Assembly: GCF_019599045.1 (NCBI RefSeq)
Contig: NZ_CP080623.1
Span: 1,882,501-1,946,500 of the forward strand
DNA length: 64,000 nucleotides
Direction: 5' to 3'
Source of the DNA: Roseovarius sp. SCSIO 43702
GTDB taxonomy: Bacteria > Pseudomonadota > Alphaproteobacteria > Rhodobacterales > Rhodobacteraceae
This document shows positions 47,679-56,019 of this stretch, piece after piece; position 1 is the first letter of the stretch; every line of letters starts with the position of its first letter. A model generated the notes under the pieces. The model had not been told where the DNA came from. It saw only the letters and a list, made by a program, of their open reading frames with translations, and did not search any database. A program made the position numbers and the translations under genes.

Positions 47679-49191
47679 GGCGGGCCTCGTAGAACTGGGC
47701 GAGCGCGCGGCGTTGCAGCTTGCCGTTGGGATTGGTCGGAAGCGCCTCGACATGGAAGAAGCCGCGGGGGCACTTGTAACGCGCGAGCCGCTCGGCCGCA
47801 TGGCGTGCGAGCAGGTCCTCGGGCAGGGGGGCCGCGCCGGTGTAGAAGGCCATGATGAGCCGCGCGTCGCGTTTCACCTCGACCTCGGTCACCGCGATCT
47901 GGTCGATGCCGGGGATGCCGGCCAGCGCCTCCTCGACCTCGAGCGGCGAGACGCGGTAGCCGCCGGCGTTCATCATGTCGTCGCTGCGCGCGAGATAGGT
48001 GATCGCGCCGTCCTCGGCCATCAGCCCCTGGTCGCCGGTGAGAAACCAGTCGCCGCGCAGGCGCCCGTCCATCGGATCCTCGCAGCCCAGGTAGCCCAGC
48101 ATCAGGCCGGGATCGTCCCGATGGACGGCGATGACGCCCGGCGTGCCGCGCGGTACCGGGCCGTCCTCGCCCAGGATGGCGACGCGGCGGCCCGGTTGCG
48201 GCCAGCCCAGGCTTTCGGCGGGGGCGGGGCGCGCGGGGCAACTCGAGACGAAGGTCGAGCATTCGGACATGCCGTAAGCCTCGTAGATCGCGGTGCCGGT
48301 GGCGGCGTGCCAGTCGGCGGCGATGCGCGGCGAGAGCTTCTCGCCCGCCGAAAGACCGTGGCGGAGCCGGGGCAGATCGAGCGATGTCCCGAGATTGAGG
48401 ATCTTGCGATAGATCCCCGGCGCCGCGGCGAAGATCGTGGCCTCGTAGCGTTTCAGGAGATCGGGGAGCGCGTCGACGGGCAGAGCAGCCTCGGGGATGA
48501 GCGCCGTGGCGCCGACATGCCAGGGATCCATGAGGCCCGTGCCCATCGTGTAGGTCCAGTTGAACGCACCGGCGTGGAGAAGCCGGTCATCGGACCCGAG
48601 CCCGCACCAGCCCTCGTGCATCATGCGCCGCGCCCAGACCGCGCGATGCGCGTGGATCACGGCGCGCGGCCTCGCGGCGGTGCCGGAGGTGTAGACGATA
48701 TAGGCCGGTCGCCCGGGATCGCCCATGGCGAAGGGCGCGGGCGGAAGTTCGCGCATGGCGCGGAGCGCGTCGGGCGCGATCTGCGGCGCCTCCGTTTCGG
48801 GGCAGGCGATGGCCGGATCGCGCAGGATCGCGGCGGGCGCCAGGTCGGGCAGAAGTGCCGCCACCTCGCGCGCCGTCAGTTGCGGGGAGGTGGGCACGGG
48901 GACGAGCCCCACCACGATGCAGCCGAGATAGGCGATGGGGAAATCGACCGTGTTCCCAAGTCGCAGGAGCACGCGATCGCCGGGCCCGAGGCCGCGTTCG
49001 AGAAGCCCCGTCGCCGTGCCGCGCACCGCCGCCGCGAGGCGGGCATGGCTCCACTCCTCGGCCCCTCTTGGGCCCACCACCGCGAGCGCGATCCGCTCCG
49101 GCGTGCTCTCGGCATGGATCAGCACATGAGCCGCCATGTTGAATGGCGCGGGGCAGGGCGGCGGCGGCCCGGTATCGACGACGGAGAGCAT
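47665..49191 (-). CDS. AMP-binding acyl-CoA synthetase (benzoate-CoA ligase-like)
   Basis: A 508-aa ANL-superfamily adenylate-forming ligase. The phosphate loop is YIVYTSGTAARPRAV, with AYGMSECSTF (A5), WFLTGDQG (A7), RSDDMMNAGGYRVSPLEVEEAL (hinge A8) and a C-terminal NPNGKLQRRAL containing the catalytic Lys (A10). It resembles the benzoate/4-hydroxybenzoate-CoA ligase branch, but the acid cannot be named. It heads a four-gene overlapping operon and is divergent from an XRE-cupin regulator that may control it. Confidence 0.87.
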   Translation of the reverse strand: MLSVVDTGPPPPCPAPFNMAAHVLIHAESTPERIALAVVGPRGAEEWSHARLAAAVRGTATGLLERGLGPGDRVLLRLGNTVDFPIAYLGCIVVGLVPVPTSPQLTAREVAALLPDLAPAAILRDPAIACPETEAPQIAPDALRAMRELPPAPFAMGDPGRPAYIVYTSGTAARPRAVIHAHRAVWARRMMHEGWCGLGSDDRLLHAGAFNWTYTMGTGLMDPWHVGATALIPEAALPVDALPDLLKRYEATIFAAAPGIYRKILNLGTSLDLPRLRHGLSAGEKLSPRIAADWHAATGTAIYEAYGMSECSTFVSSCPARPAPAESLGWPQPGRRVAILGEDGPVPRGTPGVIAVHRDDPGLMLGYLGCEDPMDGRLRGDWFLTGDQGLMAEDGAITYLARSDDMMNAGGYRVSPLEVEEALAGIPGIDQIAVTEVEVKRDARLIMAFYTGAAPLPEDLLARHAAERLARYKCPRGFFHVEALPTNPNGKLQRRALAQFYEARHGAS

Positions 49192-49221
49192 GGGCGAAGG
49201 CGTAGGCCGGGCGCGTCGGAG

Positions 49222-49250
49222 TTGCAAGTGGGGGGCGCCGTTCGTATAGA
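49222..49250 (+). promoter_or_regulatory. Promoter of XRE-cupin gene, leaderless arrangement
   Basis: TTGCAA (49222-49227) and TATAGA (49245-49250) have 17-base spacing. The expected start site (49257-49259) coincides with the ATG at 49259, and no Shine-Dalgarno is present. Confidence 0.5.
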
Positions 49251-49258
49251 ATCGGTCC

Positions 49259-49882
49259 ATGGAGCACCCGAACCCAGAGAACCTGATCCGTATCGCGCGC
49301 AGGAGCGGCGGCGAGGAACAGCCCGAGCCGCTGGACCTCGGAGAGCGGGTGCGCGAGCTGCGAAAGGCGCGCGACTGGACGCTGGAACAGGCGGCGCGGC
49401 AGGCGGGTCTGGCACGCTCGACGCTATCGAAGATCGAGAACGGGCAGATGTCGCCCACCTACGAGGCGCTCAAGAAGCTTGCCGTCGGGCTCGAGATCAG
49501 CGTGCCGCAGCTTTTCACGCCGCCGCAGCGCGACCAGATCAACGGCCGGATGGCGATGACCAAGGCCGGGGACGGGACCGAATACCTCACCACCACCTAC
49601 GAGCACATGCTGCTCGCCGACACGCTGACCAAGAAGAAGATGCTGCCCTATCATGCGCGCATCCGGGCGCGGACCATGGACGAGTTCGACGGATGGGTCC
49701 GCCATGACGGCGAGGAATTCCTCTTCGTGCTGACCGGCGTGGTGCGCCTTTTCACCGAGTTCTACGAGCCCGTGGACATGCGGCGGGGCGACAGTGCCTA
49801 TTACGATGCCACCATGGGCCATAACGTCATCTCGATCAGCGAGGATGACGCGACGATCCTCTGGGTGACGTCGCTGACCTGA
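49259..49882 (+). CDS. XRE-cupin transcriptional regulator
   Basis: A 207-aa regulator. The HTH (residues ~27-85) has LGERVRELRKARDWTLEQAARQAGLARSTLSKIENGQMSPTY in outline, and the C-terminal cupin has the strands DGEEFLFVLTGVVRLFTEF and MRRGDSAYYDATMGHNVIS, a small-ligand sensor fold. Such proteins often repress adjacent catabolic genes until an acid or its CoA ester binds; here the neighbour is an acyl-CoA synthetase. Confidence 0.88.
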   Translation: MEHPNPENLIRIARRSGGEEQPEPLDLGERVRELRKARDWTLEQAARQAGLARSTLSKIENGQMSPTYEALKKLAVGLEISVPQLFTPPQRDQINGRMAMTKAGDGTEYLTTTYEHMLLADTLTKKKMLPYHARIRARTMDEFDGWVRHDGEEFLFVLTGVVRLFTEFYEPVDMRRGDSAYYDATMGHNVISISEDDATILWVTSLT

Positions 49883-49903
49883 CGGCGGCGGTGTGGCACC
49901 GGA

Positions 49904-51727
49904 TCAGTCCTCGTACCACCAGACCTCGGGCAGGAAATTGACGCTGTCGCCGTAGATGGGGAGGCGGTCGCCGGGAAACTTCAGTTCCTTCTGATGCGCG
50001 ATGCGGCCCACGGCATATTGATGGATCGGGATCACGTAGCGGCCCGTGGTGAGCACCCGGTCGAGCGCACGGGTCGCGGTGATGAACTCCTCGCGGGTGC
50101 GCGCCGAGAGCATGCGCGCGATCATCGCCTCGGCGGCGGGAGATTTCATGCCCATGAGATTGCGGCTGCCGGGCGCGTCGGCGCCCTCAGAACCCCAGTA
50201 GAAATACTGTTCGTTGCCGGGGCTGAGCGAGAGCGACCGGCGGATGAAGGCGAGATCGAAGTCGTAGGTGTCCTCGCGCGCGGCGTATTGCGCCTTGTCG
50301 ATGCTGTCTACCTTGAGCGCGATGCCAAGCCGCTCGAGCGCGCGGGCGTAGATCTCCATCATCGAGGTGGCCTGCTGCACGAGAGCGTCCTGCTTGAGCA
50401 CGACGTTCAGCTCGAGCGGGCGGCCTTCGGCGTTGCGGCGCACACCGTCCTGCACGGTCCAGCCCGCCTCGTCCAGAAGGTCCGCCGCGCGGCGGATATT
50501 GGCGCGGTTGCGCTTGGTCCCGTCGCTGCGGGGGAGGGAATAGCCCTCGAACGCGCCGGGCAGGAGGCTGTCGCGGAAGGGTTCGAGCAGGGCCGCGACC
50601 TCGGGCGAGGCGGGGCCCTCCTGCATGGCAAGCTCGGAGCCCGAGAAATAGGAGGTGATGCGCGGCTGCTTGCCGCCGGTGAGCGCGTCGTTGATATACT
50701 CGAAATTGAAGGCGAGGATCAGCGCCTCGCGCACGCGCCAGTCATCGAGCGGGGGGCGGCGCGTGTTCATCACGAAACCGGTGATCCCCGAAGGTTTCTG
50801 GTGCGGAATCTCCGATTTCACGATGTCGCCGCGTCGGACCGCCGGGAAGTCGTATTGCCGGTCCCAGGCTTCGGCGTTGAATTCGCGCATGTAGGAAATG
50901 GCGCCGGCCTTGAACGCTTCCTTCATCACCGCGTCGTCGCCGTAGAACTCGATGCGGATCTCGTCGAAATTGTTGGTGCCCTGCCGGACCGGCAGGTCGC
51001 GGCCCCAGTAATCCGGATCGCGGCTGAGGGTGACATGGCGGTCGACCTCGTAATCGGTGACGACATAGGGCGCCGAGCCGATCGGGATATCCTCGAGCCG
51101 GCCCTCGGTGAAGTCGCGCCCGTCCCACTGCGCCTTCTTGAGGATCGGGCGCAGACCGGCGAGCAGCGGCAGATCGCGCTCGGGCGCGTTGAAGGTGAGC
51201 CGCACGCTCCGCGGGCCGGTGGCCTCGATCCGGTCGACCTTGTCCCAGAGCCCGCGGTACCGCAGGTGCCCCTCGCCGCCGATCGTCTCGAAGGACCAGA
51301 TCACGTCCTCGACCGTGACCGGGCTTCCGTCCGAGAAGCGCGCCTCGGGGCGCAGGGTGAATTCGACCCAGGAGCGGTCGTCCGGCACCTCGACCGATTC
51401 GGCCAGCAGGCCGTAGATGGTGAAAGGTTCGTCCTCGGAGCGGACCATCAGCGACTCGTAGGCCATGTAGCGAAGCTGCCAGGGCGGGGTGCCGCGGATG
51501 ATGAAGGGGTTGAGCGAATCGAAGCCGCCGACGTTGCCGGTGACGACGCGCCCACCCTTGGGTGCGTCGGGGTTGACGTAGGGCAGGGACACAAAATCGG
51601 GTGGCAGAGCGGGGTCGCCATACATAGCTATGGCGTGCCGCGGCTCGGCCTGGGCGGGGAGCGCACCGAATCCCCCCAGGAAAATCGTGAGGGCGAGCAC
51701 GCCCGCGCGGAAATAAACCGGTGTCAT
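49904..51727 (-). CDS. YejA-like extracellular solute-binding protein (family 5)
   Basis: A 607-aa periplasmic binding protein for an oligopeptide-type ABC importer. Signal peptide: VYFRAGVLALTIFLGGFGALPAQA. The mature part starts AIAMYGDPALPPDFVSLPYVNPDAPKGG in outline, as in YejA/microcin C-binding proteins, followed by the SBP_bac_5 core (ARFSDGSPVTVEDVIWSFE, REALILAFNFEYIN) and the C-terminal PIHQYAVGRIAHQKEL. No permease or ATPase genes follow, so the rest of the transporter is encoded elsewhere. The Shine-Dalgarno before the ATG at 51727 is distant and weak. Confidence 0.88.
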   Translation of the reverse strand: MTPVYFRAGVLALTIFLGGFGALPAQAEPRHAIAMYGDPALPPDFVSLPYVNPDAPKGGRVVTGNVGGFDSLNPFIIRGTPPWQLRYMAYESLMVRSEDEPFTIYGLLAESVEVPDDRSWVEFTLRPEARFSDGSPVTVEDVIWSFETIGGEGHLRYRGLWDKVDRIEATGPRSVRLTFNAPERDLPLLAGLRPILKKAQWDGRDFTEGRLEDIPIGSAPYVVTDYEVDRHVTLSRDPDYWGRDLPVRQGTNNFDEIRIEFYGDDAVMKEAFKAGAISYMREFNAEAWDRQYDFPAVRRGDIVKSEIPHQKPSGITGFVMNTRRPPLDDWRVREALILAFNFEYINDALTGGKQPRITSYFSGSELAMQEGPASPEVAALLEPFRDSLLPGAFEGYSLPRSDGTKRNRANIRRAADLLDEAGWTVQDGVRRNAEGRPLELNVVLKQDALVQQATSMMEIYARALERLGIALKVDSIDKAQYAAREDTYDFDLAFIRRSLSLSPGNEQYFYWGSEGADAPGSRNLMGMKSPAAEAMIARMLSARTREEFITATRALDRVLTTGRYVIPIHQYAVGRIAHQKELKFPGDRLPIYGDSVNFLPEVWWYED

Positions 51728-51806
51728 ATCGTGAACAATTCCTGTCTGCCCTTGTATGGTTGGGCCTGAGGGTAAAGACGGATTCATGTCTTTTCAAACT
51801 TTTAGC

Positions 51807-51835
51807 TTGGATTGCGGCGCGGGATTGCTTATAAA
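51807..51835 (+). promoter_or_regulatory. Promoter of candidate sRNA
   Basis: TTGGAT (51807-51812) and TATAAA (51830-51835) are separated by exactly 17 bases. It reads away from the YejA-like gene toward the hairpins at 51852-51917. Confidence 0.55.
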
Positions 51836-51841
51836 GAGGTT

Positions 51842-51917
51842 ACTGCTCGATAGGTTTCTTGCCTGTATGAAACCTGCCTCAATAACTTAACGCCGGCCTT
51901 GTGCCGGCGTTTTTTTT
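51842..51917 (+). ncRNA. Candidate ~76-nt small RNA
   Basis: Downstream of a good promoter the + strand forms AGGTTTC (51852-51858) / GAAACCT (51869-51875) with a 10-base loop TTGCCTGTAT, a single-stranded GCCTCAATAACTT, and a strong terminator: AACGCCGGC / GCCGGCGTT with T8 (51889-51917). No open frame fits. Either a stand-alone, possibly Hfq-binding sRNA or an attenuated leader of bdhA, which begins 80 bases later. The independent promoter and strong terminator favour an sRNA. Confidence 0.6.
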
Positions 51918-51997
51918 GGCCCGACCCCTTGCCATTCCCGTCCCGCCATTCGCACATGCAGCATGACACATGCAATGGCGGAAACGGGAGACATCAC

Positions 51998-52771
51998 ATG
52001 AGCGTCAAGGGCAAGACCGCGATCGTCACTGGATCGAATTCGGGCATCGGGCTCGGTATCGCGACGGAGTTCGCCAAGGCGGGCATGAACGTCGTGCTGA
52101 ACTCCTTCACGGATCGCGACGAGGATCACAAGCTGGCCGAGAAGATGGCCTCGGAACACGGTGTCGACGTGCGCTATGTGCAGGCGGACATGTCGAAGGC
52201 CGACGAATGCCGCGCGCTGATCGAGAAGGCGGGGGCGTGCGACGTGCTGGTCAACAACGCTGGCATCCAGCATGTCGCGCCGATCCCCGAGTTCCCGCAG
52301 GAGAAATGGGACGCGATCATCGCGATCAACCTCAGCTCGGCCTTCCACACCACAGCCGCCGCGCTGCCCGTGATGCGCAAGGCGGGATGGGGCCGCGTCA
52401 TCAACATCGCGAGCGCCCACGGCCTGACCGCGAGCCCCTACAAGAGCGCCTACGTGGCGGCGAAGCACGGCGTCGTCGGGCTGACCAAGGTGACGGCGCT
52501 GGAAACCGCCGAGGAACCGATCACCGCGAACGCGATCTGTCCGGGCTACGTGCTGACCCCGCTCGTGGAGGCGCAGATCCCCGACACGATGAAGGAATAC
52601 GACATGAGCCGCGAGGACGTGATCAAGAACGTCATGCTCAAGCGACAGCCCTCGAAGGAGTTCGCGACGGTCGAGCAGCTTGGCGGCACCGCGCTTTACC
52701 TCTGCTCGGACGCGGCGGCGCAGGTGACGGGGACGACGATCAGCGTGGACGGCGGCTGGACCGCGCTTTGA
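51998..52771 (+). CDS. bdhA: (R)-3-hydroxybutyrate dehydrogenase
   Basis: A 257-aa short-chain dehydrogenase that oxidises 3-hydroxybutyrate to acetoacetate in polyhydroxybutyrate turnover. The NAD-binding TGSNSGIGLGIA, structural NNAGIQHV, and catalytic region INIASAHGLTASPYKSAYVAAKHG (Ser, Tyr, Lys) with the BDH-specific ASAHGL are visible, as is the late LKRQPSKEFATVEQ. The start at 51998 has GGGAGAC upstream. It is followed by a patatin-like lipase gene, a frequent pairing with bdhA in Rhodobacteraceae. Confidence 0.94.
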   Translation: MSVKGKTAIVTGSNSGIGLGIATEFAKAGMNVVLNSFTDRDEDHKLAEKMASEHGVDVRYVQADMSKADECRALIEKAGACDVLVNNAGIQHVAPIPEFPQEKWDAIIAINLSSAFHTTAAALPVMRKAGWGRVINIASAHGLTASPYKSAYVAAKHGVVGLTKVTALETAEEPITANAICPGYVLTPLVEAQIPDTMKEYDMSREDVIKNVMLKRQPSKEFATVEQLGGTALYLCSDAAAQVTGTTISVDGGWTAL

Positions 52772-52803
52772 AGGATCGGACCGACGTCGTCGGCCCGACC
52801 CGG

Positions 52804-52853
52804 GCGAGGGGTTTCACCCCTCGCGCTCCCCAGGATATTTTCGGCAAGAAGAA
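52804..52853. repeat. Rhodobacteraceae-type intergenic repeat
   Basis: A perfect 9-bp hairpin GCGAGGGGT-TTC-ACCCCTCGC (52804-52824) is followed by GCTCCCCAGGATATTTTC and GGCAAGAAGAAAGG. I recall closely similar hairpin plus CCAGGATATTTT-GCAAGAAGAA sequences scattered in intergenic regions of this family. It fills the bdhA-patatin gap and appears to supply the ribosome-binding site of the patatin gene. Confidence 0.5.
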
Positions 52854-52862
52854 AGGTGTGGC

Positions 52863-53882
52863 GTGGCCAGGGTGAAGCGGATCAACCTCGGGCTTCAGGG
52901 CGGGGGGGCGCATGGCGCCTATACCTGGGGCGTGCTGGATCGCATCCTCGAGGACGAGCGGATCGAGATCGCGGCCATGTCGGGCACCTCGGCGGGCGCG
53001 ATGAACGGCGCCGCGCTCAAGTCCGGCTGGGTCGAGGGCGGGCGCGAGGGCGCGCGCGAGAAGCTGTCGTGGCTGTGGGAGCGGATGGGCGCCGTCGAGG
53101 ACATGCGCTGGCCCGCCTGGATGGCGGCGGGCTTCCCGGCCTCGGGGGTGAGCCGGGCGATGGCGCTCTCGGTGCCGTTCGCCATGGCCGACACGGTGAG
53201 CCGCGCGATGTCGCCCTATGCCTATGGTCCGTTCTATCGCAACCCGCTGCGCCCCATCGCCGAAAGTTTCAACTACGACAAGGTCTGCACCGAGGACGGT
53301 CCCGCGCTGTACGTGAGCGCGACCAATGTGCGCGACGGCAAGATCCGCGTCTTTCCCGAGGCGGAGATCAGCACCGACGTGCTCCTCGCCTCGTCCTGTC
53401 TTCCGAACCTGTTCCAGGCGGTCGAGATCGACGGCGAGCATTACTGGGACGGCGGTTACACGGGCAATCCCGCGCTTTTCCCGCTCTTCGAGGAAGAGTT
53501 TCCGCAGGACGTGGTGATCATCAACATCAATCCGCTGACCCGCGAGGACGTGCCGCGCACCGCCCACGACATCCAGAACCGCATCAACGAGATCAGTTTC
53601 AACAGCTCGCTCCTGCGCGAGCTGCGGGCCATCGCCTTCGTCCAGCGGCTGCTGAGGGAGGGCGCGCTGTCGCCGGGGCGGATGAAGAACGTGCTCGTCC
53701 ACATGATCGCGGATGACGCGCTGATGCGCGATCTGTCGGTCGCGACGAAGCTGGTGCCGGTGCCGGAGCTCATGTGGACGCTGCGCGATGCGGGGCGCGC
53801 CGCGGCGGATGGGTTCCTGGCGGAGCATTTCGACGATCTGAACGAGCGCGGCACGGTCGACCTGGCCGCGATGTTCAACTGA
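52863..53882 (+). CDS. Patatin-like phospholipase
   Basis: A 339-aa serine hydrolase with the patatin Ser-Asp dyad: oxyanion loop LQGGGAHGAY, nucleophile elbow MSGTSAGAMNG, and DGGYTGNPALFP with the catalytic Asp. The location beside bdhA suggests a role in PHB granule or lipid turnover (inference). It starts with GTG at 52863, preceded by AAAGG that belongs to the intergenic repeat. Its 3' end overlaps the convergent DUF502 gene by 8 bases. Confidence 0.9.
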   Translation: MARVKRINLGLQGGGAHGAYTWGVLDRILEDERIEIAAMSGTSAGAMNGAALKSGWVEGGREGAREKLSWLWERMGAVEDMRWPAWMAAGFPASGVSRAMALSVPFAMADTVSRAMSPYAYGPFYRNPLRPIAESFNYDKVCTEDGPALYVSATNVRDGKIRVFPEAEISTDVLLASSCLPNLFQAVEIDGEHYWDGGYTGNPALFPLFEEEFPQDVVIININPLTREDVPRTAHDIQNRINEISFNSSLLRELRAIAFVQRLLREGALSPGRMKNVLVHMIADDALMRDLSVATKLVPVPELMWTLRDAGRAAADGFLAEHFDDLNERGTVDLAAMFN

Positions 53883-54624
53883 GCTCGGGTTCGGGCTCGA
53901 CCGTCGCGGTGGCGCTTTTCTGACCGGGATAGACGAGACCCGCCGAGATCACGAGCTTGGCCGCGTCCTCGATCGACATGTCGAGTTCGATCACGTCCTC
54001 GCGCGGAAGAAACAGCAGGAACCCCGAGGTGGGGTTGGGCGTGGTGGGCAGGAAGATCGACAGAAGCTCGCCGCCGGTCTCGGGCTTGGCCGCGATCTCG
54101 CCCTTGGCGCTGGTCGAGATGAAGCCGATGGCCCAGATCCCCTTGCGCGGGTATTGCAGGAGGCACGCCTTCTCGAAGCTGCGCTCGGATTGCGCGAAGA
54201 CCGTTTCGGAGATCTGCTTGACGCCCGAATAGATCGACCGCACGACCGGCAGGCGGTCGACCAGGCTCTCGGCCCAGGCGATGAGCGAGCGGCCGATGAG
54301 ACCCTTGGCGATCCAGCCCACGAATAGCGTGAAGATGAGAAAGACCACCACGCCCAGCCCGTGGATGTTGATGCTGACCCAGCCGGGATCCGTGGGGGAG
54401 GTGTGGCCCAGGATATGCCGGTTGATGAGCACCTCGGGCTGGTAGGCGCCGGGCAGGAAAGGCAGGACCACCCCGTCGACGAAGCCGATCAGGGACCACA
54501 GCAGCCAAATGGTGAGAAACACCGGCGCGATGACCACGAGCCCGGTGAGAAAGTTCGCGCGCATGCGCGAAAAGAGCCCACTTCTGCGCGCGCGCTTCGG
54601 ATCGTCGTCGAAGGGTGTGTTCAT
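53875..54624 (-). CDS. DUF502 membrane protein
   Basis: A 249-aa inner-membrane protein of the DUF502 family. Two TM helices (TGLVVIAPVFLTIWLLWSLIG and GLGVVVFLIFTLFVGWIA) flank a short loop and are followed by the family block LVDRLPVVRSIYSGVKQISETVF and a soluble beta-rich domain (TTPNPTSGFLLFLPREDV). Function is unknown. It is convergent with the patatin gene and has a 406-base gap to rpsB. Confidence 0.88.
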   Translation of the reverse strand: MNTPFDDDPKRARRSGLFSRMRANFLTGLVVIAPVFLTIWLLWSLIGFVDGVVLPFLPGAYQPEVLINRHILGHTSPTDPGWVSINIHGLGVVVFLIFTLFVGWIAKGLIGRSLIAWAESLVDRLPVVRSIYSGVKQISETVFAQSERSFEKACLLQYPRKGIWAIGFISTSAKGEIAAKPETGGELLSIFLPTTPNPTSGFLLFLPREDVIELDMSIEDAAKLVISAGLVYPGQKSATATVEPEPELS

Positions 54625-54879
54625 TCAGGCGGTCCCGTGTGGTCACGCCTATGTAAGGGCGTTTTGACGCGCGGGCAACGGGCAGGCGTCATCCGGAAGA
54701 TCCGAAAGCCGGCAATTCCGGACTTGTGGCCCGGGAGGGCGGAATTATGATGGCAACTGCCCCGAGCGAGAGGTGTTTCATGACCGCGGAAGGCGCGGGC
54801 CGGGATTGCCGATCACGGGGGATTGCGGGCTGCCTCCGGCGGGAGAGGCGGCCTGACGCGAACGCGTTGAAATCAAGCC

Positions 54880-54908
54880 TTGCGCCGCGCTCATGCCCCC
54901 GCTATACG
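54880..54908 (+). promoter_or_regulatory. rpsB promoter
   Basis: TTGCGC (54880-54885) and TATACG (54903-54908) have 17-base spacing, giving a leader of ~117 nt before rpsB. The rest of the 54625-54879 gap shows no gene I can support. Confidence 0.55.
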
Positions 54909-54912
54909 CGCG

Positions 54913-55030
54913 ACACTGAAATCCGCAGGCACGGGCGGGCCCGTCCGGGGGAGACATCCCCGGCAGTCCACCGGTTGAAGTATCCGCTTCTCATCCCGTG
55001 CCGAGGCGAAAACCGGAAAAGGATAAAGAC
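54913..55030 (+). promoter_or_regulatory. rpsB mRNA leader with hairpins
   Basis: The untranslated leader contains ACGGGC..GCCCGT (about 54937-54950) and CCGGGG-GAGACAT-CCCCGG (54948-54966) hairpins, then AAAAGGATAAAG before the ATG. Ribosomal-protein S2 leaders are autoregulated in some bacteria; whether this one is cannot be told. Confidence 0.35.
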
Positions 55031-55933
55031 ATGGCTCTTCCCGAGTTCTCCATGCGCCAGCTGCTCGAGGCCGGCGTTCACTTCGGCCACCAGACGCAGC
55101 GCTGGAACCCCCGCATGGGCGAGTTCATCTACGGCGCGCGCAACGGCATCCACATCATCGACCTGACGCAGACCGTTCCGATGCTCGACGCGGCGCTGAA
55201 CGCGATCCGCGAGACGGTCTCGAAGGGCGGGCGCGTCCTCATGGTCGGGACCAAGCGGCAGGCCAGCGCGCCGATCGCCGAGGCGGCCGAGAAAAGCGCG
55301 CAGTTCTACATGAACCACCGCTGGCTGGGCGGCACGCTCACCAACTGGCAGACCGTGAGCCAGTCGATCAAGCGTCTGAAGGAAATCGACGAGACGCTGG
55401 AAGCGGGCGCCGAGGGCCTGACCAAGAAAGAGCGTCTGGGCATGGAACGCGACCAAGAGAAGCTCCAGGCGAGCCTTGGCGGCATCGCCGAAATGGGTGG
55501 CACGCCCGACATGCTTTTCGTCATCGACGTGAAGAAAGAGGCGCTGGCCGTGGCCGAGGCCAACAAGCTCGGCATCCCGGTCGTGGCCGTGGTCGACACC
55601 AATTGCTCGCCCGACGGGATCGACTATATCATCCCCGGCAACGATGACGCGGCGCGCGCGATCTCGCTCTATTGCGACCTGGTGAGCCGCGCGGCACTTG
55701 ACGGCATGTCGGCCCAGATGGGCGCGGCGGGCGTCGACGTGGGCGCGCTGGCCGAGGCGCCGGGCGAAGAGGCGCTTGTCGGTGGCGGCGTCGAGACGGG
55801 CGACGTGAGCGACGAGACGGCGCATGACGACACCATGCGCAAGGACGCGCCGCTCGATCTCAAATCGACCGAGGAGGTCCGCGAGGACGCCAAGGAAAAG
55901 GTCGAAGAGGCCAAGGAAGACGCCAAGGGCTGA
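55031..55933 (+). CDS. rpsB: 30S ribosomal protein S2
   Basis: A 300-aa small-subunit protein. Canonical S2 segments: [70 protein letters not shown]. The C-terminal ~65 residues are an acidic then Lys/Glu-rich extension ([13 protein letters not shown]), common in Rhodobacteraceae S2. AAGGA lies 7 bases before the ATG. It precedes tsf in the conserved order. Confidence 0.97.
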   Translation: MALPEFSMRQLLEAGVHFGHQTQRWNPRMGEFIYGARNGIHIIDLTQTVPMLDAALNAIRETVSKGGRVLMVGTKRQASAPIAEAAEKSAQFYMNHRWLGGTLTNWQTVSQSIKRLKEIDETLEAGAEGLTKKERLGMERDQEKLQASLGGIAEMGGTPDMLFVIDVKKEALAVAEANKLGIPVVAVVDTNCSPDGIDYIIPGNDDAARAISLYCDLVSRAALDGMSAQMGAAGVDVGALAEAPGEEALVGGGVETGDVSDETAHDDTMRKDAPLDLKSTEEVREDAKEKVEEAKEDAKG

Positions 55934-56019
55934 TCGCGGCCCCGCCGCGACGCTGCGATGACATGACAGGGGAGGCGCGGCACCGCGCCCCCGAACCCCG
56001 ATGATGTGAGGATACCGAC

